The notes under the pieces were generated by a model that was not told the DNA's origin, did not search any database, and saw only the letters and a list, made by a program, of their open reading frames with translations. A DNA stretch of 64,000 nt from CAWCDJ01 sp963778675 (GTDB lineage Bacteria; Acidobacteriota; Terriglobia; Bryobacterales; Bryobacteraceae). The stretch is taken from assembly GCA_963778675.1 (NCBI GenBank), contig CAVZVI010000010.1, positions 248,001-312,000 of the forward strand, written 5' to 3'. Position 1 is the stretch's first letter. Each line of letters begins with the position of its first letter. A program made the position numbers and the translations under genes. Shown piece after piece: positions 1-9,800 of this stretch.

Positions 1-529
1 CCCGTCGAATCGCGTGTGCTGGCGTACCGCGACGAACCAATCCACATCGGTTGGGGTCAAACCATCTCGCAACCCTACATGACAGCCCTCATGGCCGAGG
101 TCCTGGAACTCACCGGCGCCGAAACCGTGCTCGAGGTGGGAACCGGCTGCGGATATGCGGCGGCCGTGCTGGGCGCGCTGGCGGCGCAGGTGGTTTCGGT
201 CGAGATCATACCGGGGCTGGCGCACCTCGCGCAGGAGAACCTGCCGCCGCACGGGCCGCGAATCGAACGTCCAGGTGGTGCTCGGCGACGGCTCGCTGGG
301 TCAGCCGGACTTCGGTCCGTACGGCGCCATCTCGGTGGCGGCCGGGGCCCCCGATATCCCCATGGCGCTGCTCGAGCAATTGGACGATCCCGGACGCCTG
401 GTGATTCCCGTGGGTGGTCGTGAAGACCAGGAACTGCGAGTGGTGCACAAGCGAGGCGGACGGATCGATTATCGCGTTGCGACGTTGTGCCGCTTCGTCC
501 CACTACGCGGCGGCGAGGGGTGGGACTAG
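1..529 (+). CDS. pcm: Protein-L-isoaspartate O-methyltransferase, 5' truncated and frameshifted
   Basis: This enzyme uses S-adenosylmethionine to methylate isoaspartyl residues in damaged proteins, starting their repair. The reading frame is open from base 1 and shows the family motif GQTISQPYM, the SAM-binding motif EVGTGCGYAA, and later GDGSLG. The first ~40 residues lie outside the window. The frame breaks near base 244: the first half runs in the frame of base 1, the second half (from NVQVVLGDG) one base on. Dropping one C at 244-245 joins them as ENLRRTGRESNVQVV, which fits the family. An extra base from sequencing is more likely than decay. The stop directly abuts the next start codon. 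Confidence 0.85.
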
Positions 530-832
530 ATGCGCTTGCGAACGGCGAAGGACCGGCTGAAGATCGAACACAGCATTATCGATGGCCTGCGCCCGGTGCT
601 CGAAGAGCTGTTGGCGGCGAACCCCGAGATCCGCTCGGTGATCCCCGGTGTGATCCGCCCGGTTCGCGATGCCAAGGGCAAGGTGAGAGTGCGGGTGACG
701 GTGCCCACGCAAAACGGATGGAAGGCCATCGCGCTGAGCGCCGGCGCCCGCCAGGAGCTGTTCATCAGCACCGCGTGGACCCAGCAGCAGGTGGAGGCGG
801 CCTTTCAGAAGGCCGGCGCGGTTGCCGGCTGA
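530..832 (+). CDS. Small conserved protein, DUF2103-like
   Basis: This is a 100-residue soluble protein of unknown function. It starts on the ATG immediately after the pcm stop, so the two are probably co-transcribed. It shows IDGLRPVLEELLAANPEI, then IPGVIRP and a basic beta-rich stretch. From memory this resembles the DUF2103 family (annotated in cyanobacteria as predicted metal-binding), but I could not align it. No signal peptide, membrane segment or cysteine is visible. Confidence 0.6.
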   Translation: MRLRTAKDRLKIEHSIIDGLRPVLEELLAANPEIRSVIPGVIRPVRDAKGKVRVRVTVPTQNGWKAIALSAGARQELFISTAWTQQQVEAAFQKAGAVAG

Positions 833-851
833 GTGCCCGCTGCGCTTCCGG

Positions 852-857
852 TAGAAT
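852..857 (+). promoter_or_regulatory. Putative -10 box (TAGAAT) of the first kinase gene
   Basis: TAGAAT ends 9 bases before the GTG start at 867, so the transcript would begin at or just before the start codon. No good -35 is visible. It is one of a recurrent set in this window. Confidence 0.45.
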
Positions 858-866
858 GGCTTCCAG

Positions 867-2507
867 GTGGAGCTTCCCGCGAGAATTGGAAAATACGAGC
901 TGGAGGAGTTCCTGGGCGGCGGCATGTCGCACGTGTACCGGGCGCGCGACACGGTAATCGGCCGTACCGTCGCCGTGAAGATCCTGACCGAGGCGGGCTG
1001 TGAGGATCCCGAAGCCAAGGCGCGTTTTCTGGCCGAGGCGCGCATGGCCGGCAACATCAGCCACGAAAACGTCATCAGCATTTACGATTTCGGTGTAGAT
1101 GAACAGCACCGGCCCTTCATGGTGATGGAGTTCCTGCGTGGAGAGGATCTTCGCCACGCCATCCAGAACGGCCATACCGGCAGCCTTTCAGGGAAATTGA
1201 ATATCGCGGTGCAAGTGGCGCGAGCTCTCGAGTACATTCACAGCCAGAAGATCGTGCATCGCGACATCAAGCCGGAAAATGTCCATATCAACGGCGCGGG
1301 CGTGGTGAAGCTGATGGATTTCGGGATCGCCAAGACCGAGGGACTGGCGATGACCCGGGCCGGGTTCGTACTGGGCACGCCTTACTACATGGCGCCGGAG
1401 CAGGTGACCGGACAGAACGTCACCGAGCAGGTGGACGTCTACTCGTTCGGCATCCTGTTGTTCGAACTCATCACCGGATCGAAGCCGATCGGCGGCGACA
1501 CGGTGGAGCGGATCTTCTACAGCATCCTGAACGAGCCGGTCGATCTCACGCCACTTCGGAGCGCGGGCGTGCCGGACTCCGTTTGCCGTCTGGTGGCGGC
1601 CTGCACCGAGAAGGACCCCTTGCAGCGGCCGCAAGGCTTTGGCCCGGTAATCGCGGACTTGGAGCGCACCGTCGCCGACCTGGAAGCTCCCACCATGATG
1701 CTGCCGCAGGCGGCCGCTCCGACCCTCCCGCCCCCAGTTGCGCGCCCGGCGTGGCTGATCCCCGCGATCCTCGCCGCGGCCATCGTCGTGGCAGCGGGGC
1801 TGTATTTTACCCTGCGCACCAAGCCGGTGCCCGCTCCGGCGCCGCTCGCCAGGACGCTCAGCACTCCGACGGGAGAGATGGTGTTGGTGCCGGCCGGCGT
1901 ATTCCTATACGGAGAGAAGAAGGAGCCGGTCACGCTGCCGGCCTATTACATCGACCGGACCGAAGTGACGAATCGTGCGTACGCCGCGTTCGCAGGCGCC
2001 GCCAGACACGCCTTGCCGGAGGGATTTCCGCAAGACCGCCCGGATTACCCCGTCGTGAATGTCTCGATTCTCGACGCTCAGGCGTTTGCCAATTGGGCGG
2101 GCAAGCGCATTCCCACGGCTCGCGAGTGGGAGAAAGCCGCGCGCGGCACCGACGGGCGCCTGTTTCCGTGGGGAAACGAGAAGGACCAGTCGCGCGCCAA
2201 CGTGGCGGGACAGAATGCGGTGCCGGCCGGCGATTTCGCGAATGGCGCGAGCCCCTGCGGCGCGCTCCAGATGGTCGGCAATGTGTGGGAGCTGGTCTTC
2301 GAGCTGAGCACACCCAGCGCGCAGGCGGTCCAATATTTCAAGAGCCGTCTGACGCCTCCCCCCAGCGCGGAGGAGCCCTGGTATGCGATCCGCGGAGGCG
2401 CGTTCAACAGTCCGCTGTTCGATTCCGTGATCTGGGATGCGGGGGTGGTGCCGGCGCGCTGGAAGGCGCCGAACATCGGTTTCCGCTGTGTGAAGGACGC
2501 GCGGTAG
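867..2507 (+). CDS. Transmembrane Ser/Thr protein kinase with a C-terminal FGE/sulfatase-modifying-factor-like domain
   Basis: This is a Hanks-type kinase. Residues 9-270 form the catalytic domain: glycine loop LGGGMSHVY, Lys38 in VAVKIL, H131-R132-D133 followed by IKPEN, and D151-F152-G153. A single membrane segment follows at about 296-314, after a Pro-rich linker. Residues ~330-546 are an FGE-sulfatase-type domain (MVLVPAGVF, YYIDRTEVTN, IPTAREWEKAARG, LFPWGNE, GNVWEL, IRGGAF). By topology this part lies outside the cytoplasm and probably senses a ligand. The position of the catalytic cysteine of true formylglycine-generating enzymes (WEWCSD region) reads WELVFE, so catalysis is unlikely. 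The GTG start sits just before the kinase domain. It is the first kinase of the envelope locus. Confidence 0.92.
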   Translation: MELPARIGKYELEEFLGGGMSHVYRARDTVIGRTVAVKILTEAGCEDPEAKARFLAEARMAGNISHENVISIYDFGVDEQHRPFMVMEFLRGEDLRHAIQNGHTGSLSGKLNIAVQVARALEYIHSQKIVHRDIKPENVHINGAGVVKLMDFGIAKTEGLAMTRAGFVLGTPYYMAPEQVTGQNVTEQVDVYSFGILLFELITGSKPIGGDTVERIFYSILNEPVDLTPLRSAGVPDSVCRLVAACTEKDPLQRPQGFGPVIADLERTVADLEAPTMMLPQAAAPTLPPPVARPAWLIPAILAAAIVVAAGLYFTLRTKPVPAPAPLARTLSTPTGEMVLVPAGVFLYGEKKEPVTLPAYYIDRTEVTNRAYAAFAGAARHALPEGFPQDRPDYPVVNVSILDAQAFANWAGKRIPTAREWEKAARGTDGRLFPWGNEKDQSRANVAGQNAVPAGDFANGASPCGALQMVGNVWELVFELSTPSAQAVQYFKSRLTPPPSAEEPWYAIRGGAFNSPLFDSVIWDAGVVPARWKAPNIGFRCVKDAR

Positions 2508-2539
2508 GAGCGTCCCGGTGTGCCGGCGCCGGGGACTGC

Positions 2540-2545
2540 TAAAAT
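2540..2545 (+). promoter_or_regulatory. Putative -10 box (TAAAAT) of the FHA-phosphatase-kinase-SEDS operon
   Basis: TAAAAT lies in the only gap (53 bases) between the first kinase and the FHA gene and ends 15 bases before the ATG at 2561. All following genes to 10833 overlap, so this may drive the whole operon. Read-through from the kinase gene is also possible. Confidence 0.45.
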
Positions 2546-2560
2546 CGAACAAGGTTCCTT

Positions 2561-3427
2561 ATGGACCGTCCTGCCGCCAGCCACCCGGCCACAGCCCGGG
2601 AAATCATCCACGAGATCGTTCGCAATATGCGGGAGGGCCTCGAACCGCTCGCGTATTCGACGCTGCCGCCGTCGATCTATCACGTGTACCTGCACCCTGA
2701 CGATATGGAGCGGCTGCGGGGCATTCTGCCGCGCATTCTCGACGAGGCGCGGCGCGCGCTGGACGCGGAGATGGAATCGCTCAACCGCGCTTCGCTTCCC
2801 GAACGCCTGAAGATCGCGCGGCGTGGGGGGCCGAAGGTGGCCCCGCCGGAGGGCGGCTGGCAAATCCGGATCCTCGAAAATACGGACGACGATATCGAAC
2901 CGGGCGACGTCGTCATCCATTCCGAACTGGCGCTGCCGGCCAAGACGGAGCTCGGTGCGGGCTCCATGACCAAGAGGATCGCCACGCGGCGTATGGGCGG
3001 AACCGAAAGCAGCTCGCACAGCTACGCGGCGGCGGCCTCCGCGCCCGCTCCGGCACCCGAAGCGGGAGCGCTCGCGGTCATCGAATATGAAGATAATGGC
3101 GGCCGGAAAACGTTTTCGATGACCAAAGACCAGATCGTCGTGGGGCGGGGAGGCCGGGACTATTGGACCGACCTGAAGCTGGATACCCTGCCGGATGTTT
3201 CCCGCGAGCATTTTCGACTCCGGCGCGACGCGGCAACCGGCGCATTTTTCCTGAAAGACCTGAGCCGCCTGGGCACGACCATCAACGGCGAGAGGGCGCC
3301 ATCGAGCATCGAGTTTGCCGAAGGAGAGCGGCGCGATCGTAACCTGGAAGCCGCCGTGCCGAACCAGGCGCGGATCGGCCTGGCGGGTGTCATTTTTCTG
3401 GAATTCCGAAGCACCTCGAATGGTTAA
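2561..3427 (+). CDS. FHA-domain protein with FhaA-type N-terminal domain
   Basis: This is a 288-residue cytoplasmic phosphothreonine-binding protein. Residues ~10-90 (REIIHEIVRNMREGL, YHVYLHPDDMERL) resemble the DUF3662/FhaA N-terminal domain. An Ala/Pro-rich linker follows, and residues ~170-288 form the FHA domain with VVGRGG, SREHFRL and LSRLGTTING, the Arg, Ser and Gly positions that contact phosphothreonine. In mycobacteria such proteins dock onto kinases and cell-wall factors. The neighbours here (two receptor kinases, a PP2C phosphatase, a SEDS-PBP enzyme) fit that role. Its end overlaps the phosphatase start by 8 bases. A paralogue lies at 10072-10833. Confidence 0.88.
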   Translation: MDRPAASHPATAREIIHEIVRNMREGLEPLAYSTLPPSIYHVYLHPDDMERLRGILPRILDEARRALDAEMESLNRASLPERLKIARRGGPKVAPPEGGWQIRILENTDDDIEPGDVVIHSELALPAKTELGAGSMTKRIATRRMGGTESSSHSYAAAASAPAPAPEAGALAVIEYEDNGGRKTFSMTKDQIVVGRGGRDYWTDLKLDTLPDVSREHFRLRRDAATGAFFLKDLSRLGTTINGERAPSSIEFAEGERRDRNLEAAVPNQARIGLAGVIFLEFRSTSNG

Positions 3428-4965
3428 GACAAAGCTCAGATTCTCGGGCGCAAGCGACATGGGCCGGGTCCGGCGCAACAACGAAGACGCCTGGTATGTC
3501 GATGGCGACCGTGGAATCTTCCTGGTGGTGGACGGGATCGGCGGGCAGGCCGCGGGCGAGAAGGCGGCGGAGATTGCGGTCGAGCGGGTGCGCGCGCGCC
3601 TGGAGCGCCAGACCGGAACCGCCGAGGAGCGCATTCGCGAGGCCATCACCATGGCCAACAACGAGATCGTTCGCGCGGCCCGCAGCAATCCGGAATGGCA
3701 GGGTATGGCCTGCGTGCTGACGCTGGCGCTGGTGGAGGGCGACTCCACCGTCATCGGCCACGTAGGCGATTCGCGGCTGTATAAGATCCGCGGCGGCGAA
3801 ATCCGCAAGATCACGCACGACCATTCTCCGGTGGGCGAACGCGAGGACAGCCGCGAGTTGAGCGAAGCCGAAGCCATGCGGCATCCCCGCCGCAACGAAG
3901 TGTTCCGCGACGTCGGCTCCGAAGAGCACCAGCCCGACGATGCCAATTTCATCGAAATGCAGCGCATCCCGTTCGAGCCGGATTCGGCCCTGCTGTTGTG
4001 CAGCGACGGACTGAGCGACCTGGTCGGTTCGATGGAAATCCGCCGCGCCGTCGAGACGCAACGCGGGCAACCCGCACCAGGCCGTGCTGGACCTGATTCA
4101 GGCGGCCAACCGCGCCGGCGGCAAGGACAATATCACGGTCGTGGTAATCGAAGGCGATCAGTTCACCGAGCCGGCATTTTCCCAACCGGAGGAGACGCAT
4201 TCCGGCCCGTTCACCGGCCGCGGGGCGTTCTTCGTTTACGGCTTGCTGGCGGCGGCGGCGATCGCCTGGCTCGCCCGGGGCCTTTGGGCGCCGGCGCCGG
4301 TGGTGCTCTCGCCGCGGACCCTCGAGGTCAGCCAGGGCGGAACCTATTCGACCATCGCCCAGGCCATGGCGGAGGCCCGTCCGGGCGATACCGTGCTGGT
4401 GCGGATCGGCGAATACCGCGAGCAGGTGAGGTTGAAAACCGGGGTGACCCTCAGGAGCCTGGTGCCGCGCGAGGCGATTTTGCGCGCGGCGCTGATGAGC
4501 GGCGGGCCGGCGATCGTGGCGGACGACGTTCGAGACGCCCGCGTGAGCGGCTTCTGGATCGACGCCAACGCGCCGCTGCCGCTTTCGGCAGGCATCGTGC
4601 TCAACAATTCCCCGGTGGAGATCGACGACAACGAGATTTCCGGCGCGGGAATCGGGGTGGAGATTCGCGGCGCGGCCAGCCCGTCGCTGGTCGGGAATGC
4701 GGTCCGCGACTGCCTGGCGGAGGGGGTGCTGATCTCCGGCTCCTCGACACCCTGGCTGTCGCATAACTCCATTCTTCGCAACAAGGGCGCGGGCATCGCC
4801 GCCCGCGACGGCGCGCGGCCGGTGCTCGCCGGAAACGTGATCGAAGGGAATGCCCTCGAATTGCTTCCCGGCACGGATCTGGAGACGGTGCGGTCCAAGA
4901 ACTTCCTTCTGGAGGCCAAGCCCGCGCCCGTCCATGGCAGGGCAACGCGGGGTGCGGGAAGATGA
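3420..4965 (+). CDS. PP2C-family Ser/Thr phosphatase with membrane segment and right-handed beta-helix domain (frameshifted)
   Basis: This is the probable counter-enzyme to the neighbouring kinases. The PP2C domain shows MGRVRRNNEDAW, VVDGIGGQAAGE, GHVGDSRLY and LLLCSDGLSDLVG, with the final GGKDNITVVV in the next frame. Removing one base near 4056 gives VERNAGNPHQAVL and joins the halves into about 514 residues. After PP2C come one membrane segment (AFFVYGLLAAAAIAWLARGLW) and about 210 residues of parallel beta-helix (YSTIAQAMAEARPGDTVLV, repeated 'N.i.......I' rungs) like NosD/CASH carbohydrate-binding domains. That part should face the periplasm. The start at 3420 is set by homology and overlaps the FHA gene. 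The end overlaps the next kinase by 4 bases. Confidence 0.87.
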
Positions 4966-6878
4966 TCGCGCCTGCCGGCCGGAAGCTCGGGAAGTACGAG
5001 ATCCGCCAGAAGCTGGGGCGAGGCGGGATGGCCGACGTGTACCTGGCCCAGGACAGTGAACACGGCGAGATGCTGGCCCTGAAGCTGATCGAATACAGCG
5101 CCGATGCCGATACGCGCGATTCCATCGAAGCCGAGCGCCGCGGCGCGGAGTTGCAGGCCAAGCTGGCGGCCATCGATCCCCGGGTGGTGCGCGTCTATGA
5201 TTGCGGCGACATCGACGGTTTCTTCTATGTCGCGATGGAATACATCGACGGCCAGGATCTTGCGGAGCTGATGCGGCGCGGTCCGCTGGCTCCCGAATTT
5301 GCGGCCGAAGTGGCTTCGGGTGTGGCCCAGACGCTGGAGAACGCGCACCAGCTTTCGGTGGAGATCGAAGGGAAGGAGTTTCACGGAATCGTTCACGGCG
5401 ATATCAAGCCGAAGAACATCCGGATCGACGCACGCGGCGACGTGCGCGTGCTCGACTTCGGGATCGCGAAAGCGCTCTCGCTTTCGCGGCGGCTGACACG
5501 CAACGAGTTCGGCAGCGTTCCCTACGCGTCTCCGGAGCGCCTCGATCTCGGCCAGGTCAGCGTGGATTCCGACCTGTGGTCGGTGGCAGTCATGCTGTAC
5601 GAAATGGTGACGGGGCTTCAGCCGTATCAGGCCGACACCACCGAACGGCTGGAGCGCATGATCCGGTCGCGCGTCCCGCCGCCTCCGCCTCCGGACCCGT
5701 GTCCCGAGCCGTTGCGCCGCATCCTGGTCAAGGCCCTGGCGCCGGATTCCGAGCTGCGCTATTCTTCGGCCCGCGGACTGGTGGACGATTTGGAAGCGTA
5801 CCGGCGGGGCGAGCCGGTGAGCGCCGCCCTGATCGACCTGGATGCCACGCGCCGTACCACTCGCCGCGAGAACGGAGCGGACGGCGAGACGCGCCGCACT
5901 GCTCCCCGGGAGGAAGCTCCGGACGAGGAAACGCGGCGCACGGCCCGCGCGAGCGCCCCCGCGAAGGCGCCGCCGAAGCGGCTGGCGGTGTTCCGCAAGA
6001 CTGGCCGCGTGCTTGCTGTTCTGCTGCTGGCCGGCCTGCTGTACTCGGTCTGGGCAGGTGTTTCCAGCTACTTCCTTTACCAGCACGGCCAGGCGCTGGG
6101 GCGGCAGATTGCGGCCGAACAGATCACCGACCCCAACGTCATCTGGAATAAATGGACGGAACTTTCCGGGTCCAACCCTTCGTCTTTCCTGTTGCGCGGC
6201 CCGCGAAAGCTGGTGAAGCAGAAGCTCGTCGCGGCGGCGGACCACGTGATCGATACCTACCGGAACAGTGACACGGTTTACGAAAAGCAATGGACTTACG
6301 CGCGCGACATGTTATCGCGGGCGCTTTCGATCGATCCCGATGACAACGTTCGCGGCAAGCTGCGCCTCGCCGAAGGGCACCTCGCGCGCATTAACGGCAC
6401 CGCTCACCGCGATCAAGCGCAGCTCAACCTGGCGGTGGAGAAGTTCAGCGAGGCGCAGCGGCTCATGCCGCAGTCGCCGGATCCGCTGCTCGGGCTGGCC
6501 CGGGTCTATGTTTACGGCCTGAAAGACATCGATCGCGCTTACCAGGCGCTTCAGGAAGCCGAAAAGCGCGGCTACCCGCTCGGCGACCGCGAAAAAGCAC
6601 AGCTCGCCGACGGCTACCGCGATCGCGCCGACCGCCTGTTTTGGGATTCCCGCAGCGTGCGCGGCCTGCCCCAGGAGAAGGACGAGATCGAGCGGTCCAA
6701 GGATGATTACACCCGTTCCCTGCAGCTCTACCAGAGCATCGTTCCGTATGGCAACTCGAATGCAAATATCGTACGCGTCGAGAGCAGCCTGGAGAGCGTC
6801 AACTTCCGGCTGAACGAGATCGATCGCGGGAATTCACCGCTCGGAATCGTCAAGAAGCTTCTACACATATGGCGGTAA
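4962..6878 (+). CDS. Transmembrane Ser/Thr protein kinase with TPR-like extracytoplasmic region
   Basis: This is a 638-residue Hanks-type kinase. Residues 11-280 hold the catalytic domain: LGRGGMADVYLA, Lys41 in LALKL, D165-F-G and a YASPERL activation-loop end. The catalytic loop reads H145-G146-D147-IKPKN rather than HRD, a 'non-RD' form often less dependent on activation-loop phosphorylation. A basic, Thr-rich stretch with three TRRT motifs (about 293-325) precedes the single membrane segment (~347-370). The rest (~375-638) is helical and TPR-like, probably a sensor or scaffold. The ATG overlaps the phosphatase stop by 4 bases and the end overlaps the SEDS-PBP gene by 10, so expression is coupled. 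Confidence 0.92.
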   Translation: MIAPAGRKLGKYEIRQKLGRGGMADVYLAQDSEHGEMLALKLIEYSADADTRDSIEAERRGAELQAKLAAIDPRVVRVYDCGDIDGFFYVAMEYIDGQDLAELMRRGPLAPEFAAEVASGVAQTLENAHQLSVEIEGKEFHGIVHGDIKPKNIRIDARGDVRVLDFGIAKALSLSRRLTRNEFGSVPYASPERLDLGQVSVDSDLWSVAVMLYEMVTGLQPYQADTTERLERMIRSRVPPPPPPDPCPEPLRRILVKALAPDSELRYSSARGLVDDLEAYRRGEPVSAALIDLDATRRTTRRENGADGETRRTAPREEAPDEETRRTARASAPAKAPPKRLAVFRKTGRVLAVLLLAGLLYSVWAGVSSYFLYQHGQALGRQIAAEQITDPNVIWNKWTELSGSNPSSFLLRGPRKLVKQKLVAAADHVIDTYRNSDTVYEKQWTYARDMLSRALSIDPDDNVRGKLRLAEGHLARINGTAHRDQAQLNLAVEKFSEAQRLMPQSPDPLLGLARVYVYGLKDIDRAYQALQEAEKRGYPLGDREKAQLADGYRDRADRLFWDSRSVRGLPQEKDEIERSKDDYTRSLQLYQSIVPYGNSNANIVRVESSLESVNFRLNEIDRGNSPLGIVKKLLHIWR

Positions 6879-9800
6879 CCAAAAGCAGGGCGGCGGACCG
6901 CGCGGAAGTGCGCCGCGTCCCTGGCCGGTCGGGCGGCTGGCGTGTGGCGGAACTGGGCTGGCTTTTGACCGCGGCGCTCCTCGTGGGCGCCGGGCTGTAC
7001 CTGGTCTACCAGGCCAAGGCGCCTGTCCTGGCACAGGCCGGAGAGGGCCTCACCTCCAAAACCCTGTTGAATCTGAACGACCTCGGCGCCCGGGAAGACC
7101 TCCTGCCGGCGCTGCGCATCATCCCCGATTCCCGCCAGCGGCAGGAGATTGCGCGTAAGATCTACTACCTCTCGGGCGGCCTTTCCAACGTGGGCCGCAT
7201 CCGCCCGGACCTCACGGGCGATCAGTTCCGCCAGTTGAAGCCGCTGTTCGTGGTGCGCCGGCCGGAACAGTTCCAGCACGCGTTTTTCCTTTGGGTCGGG
7301 CTGTTTTTCGCTGCGTACCTGCTGACACACCTGTGGTGGAGCGTCCGCGGTTTTCGCGGCGACCCGGCATTTCTGCCGGCCATCCTGCTGCTGACCGGTG
7401 CGGGCCTGATCCTCATGATCAGCCTGCGCGACCCGGTGCGCGACAACCTCCTGTTCGTGGATTTCGCGCAAGGCGTGGTCGGCGGCTCGATCGTCCTCGC
7501 GGTCGCCAGCATGCTCGATTTCGAGCGCCTCTTCGGCAAGCTGAGCTTCGTGCCGCTGCTGGCGAGCTTCTCGCTTTCGGTGCTGCTGGTGCTGTTCGGC
7601 TACGGGCCGGGAACCAGCGATGCCAAGGTCAACCTGTTCGGGTTCCAGCCCGTGGAGTTGATCCGAGTGCTCCTGGTGCTGTTCCTGGCCGGATACTTCG
7701 CGCAGCGCTGGGACGTGCTGCGCCACGCGCGCGAGACCCGGCCGGGGCTGGCCGCACTTACGCGCCGCTTCGATATCCCGCCCGTGGAGTTCACGCTCCC
7801 GGTGCTGGTATCGGTGGTGCTCGCGCTGGCTTTCTTCTTTCTGCAAAAGGACATGGGTCCGGCGCTGGTGTTTGCCTGCCTGTTCCTGATCCTCTATGGA
7901 ATTGCGCGCGGCAGCGCCCTGGTCCCGGCGGCGGGCCTGCTGCTGCTGGCCGGCGGCTTCGTTGCGGGGTACTTCATCGGGATCCCCCAGACCGTGGGGG
8001 AGCGCGTCTCGATGTGGCTGTCTCCCTGGGACAACCTGGTGCATGGAGGCGACCAGCTCGCGCAGTCCCTGTGGGCATTCGCTACCGGCGGCGTGTCCGG
8101 AATGGGAATCGGGCTGGGAGATCCGCAACTGGTTCCGGCGGCGCACACGGACCTGATCCTGTCGGCTCTCGGCGAAGAGTGGGGCTTTCTGGGCGTCGCG
8201 GCCGTGTTCCTGCTGTACGCGCTGATCGTATGGCGTTCCATCCGGGTGGCGCTGCGGGCGCGCACCGACTACGAGTTTTTTCTGGGCGCCGGACTGGCCT
8301 CGGCCACTGCCGTCCAGATCCTGTTGATCGCGGGCGGCGCGCTGGGTGTGCTGCCGCTTACCGGCGTGGTGACGCCGTTTCTGAGCTACGGCCGCACATC
8401 GATGCTGGCGAACTTTCTGGTGATCGCGATCCTGCTTTCGATTTCCTCCCGGCCCGGCTCCGAGGAGCGCACGCTCCCGTTCCGCTTGCCGGTGCGGGCG
8501 GTCGGCCTGGTGTTCGCGGCGGGCGGCGCGGTGGTGCTGGCCAAAGCCGCGTGGGTGCAGGTGGCGCGAGACCAGGCGGTGATGGGCGCCGGAACGCTGG
8601 TGGTGCAGGCCGATGGCGCGCGCCGCTATCAGTACAATCCGCGCTTCCAGGATGTGATGCGCGAGATCCCCAAGGGCACCGTCTACGACCGCAACGGGCT
8701 GCCGCTGGCCACCAGCAATTGGGAAGAGCTCGCGAAGCACCGCGCGGAGTATCAGCAGCTCGGCATCGATATCGACCGCGCCTGCCCGCGCGGCGACAGC
8801 CGCTACTATCCGCTCGGTGCTTTGACGTTCGATCTGCTGGGCGACCTGCGGACCCGCCTGCGCTGGGGCGCCAGCAACACTTCGTTCGTGGAGCGCGATT
8901 CCGCGCGCCGGCTGCGCGGCTACGACGACCGCCCCACCCTGGTGGAGGTGAAGAATCCGAAGACCGGCGCCAAGGAGCGGGTGCTGCGCTACGATTACCG
9001 CGAGTTGGTGCCCCTGCTGCGTCACCGCGACGATCCGGGCAATCCGGCCGTACGCCGCGTGCTCGACCGGCCTCGCGACCTGCGGATGTCGATCGATGCG
9101 CGGCTGCAGGTGAAGGTGGCGGAGATCCTGCGCCTACAGCTCCAGCACGCCGGCAAGACCAGGGGTTCGGCGGTGGTAATGGATTCCGGCACCGGCGACC
9201 TGCTGGCGGCCGTGAGCTATCCGCTGCCGCCTGACGGCGCGCCCGCCGCAGCGGACCAGGGCGCCTACCTGGACCGCGCGCGCTACGGCCTCTACCCGCC
9301 CGGCTCGACCTTCAAGATCGTCACCGCCATGGCCGCGCTCCGCAAAGACGCGCAGCTCACGCAGAAGACATACGAGTGCATCCGGCTGCCGGACGGCCGC
9401 GTCGGCAACTACATCAAGGGATCGAGGCGGCCGATCCGCGACGACGTTCAGGATTCCGTGCCGCACGGCACGGTGAACATGGAGCGGGGCATCGTGGTCT
9501 CCTGCAACGCCTATTTCGCCCAGTTGGGAACCTACGAAGTGGGTGCCGGGCCGCTGTTCGATACGGCCAGCCTGTTGGGGATCGCGACGGCCGCGCCGAA
9601 CACCGCGGCCCAACTGCGCAAGGCGCTGCCGCAGGCATCCTACGGGCAGGGACAGGTGGTCGCGTCGCCCTTCCAGATGGCGCGCGTGGCCGCTACGGTG
9701 GCCAACGGCGGCCTGATGCCGCAGGGCCGCTGGATCACAGACGAGACTAATCCGAGGAATTCGCCTCCGGAGGCGGTGCTGCCGCCCGGCGACGATCAGA

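Noticed and set aside
6728..9025. A long open frame (765 codons) on the minus strand across the second kinase and SEDS domain.
   Set aside because: It is antisense to clearly homologous coding sequence, its translation is rich in His, Gln, Arg without any fold, and long antisense frames are expected in GC-rich DNA. The same applies to 9997-12873 (-), 4344-6290 (-) and 2078-3967 (-).
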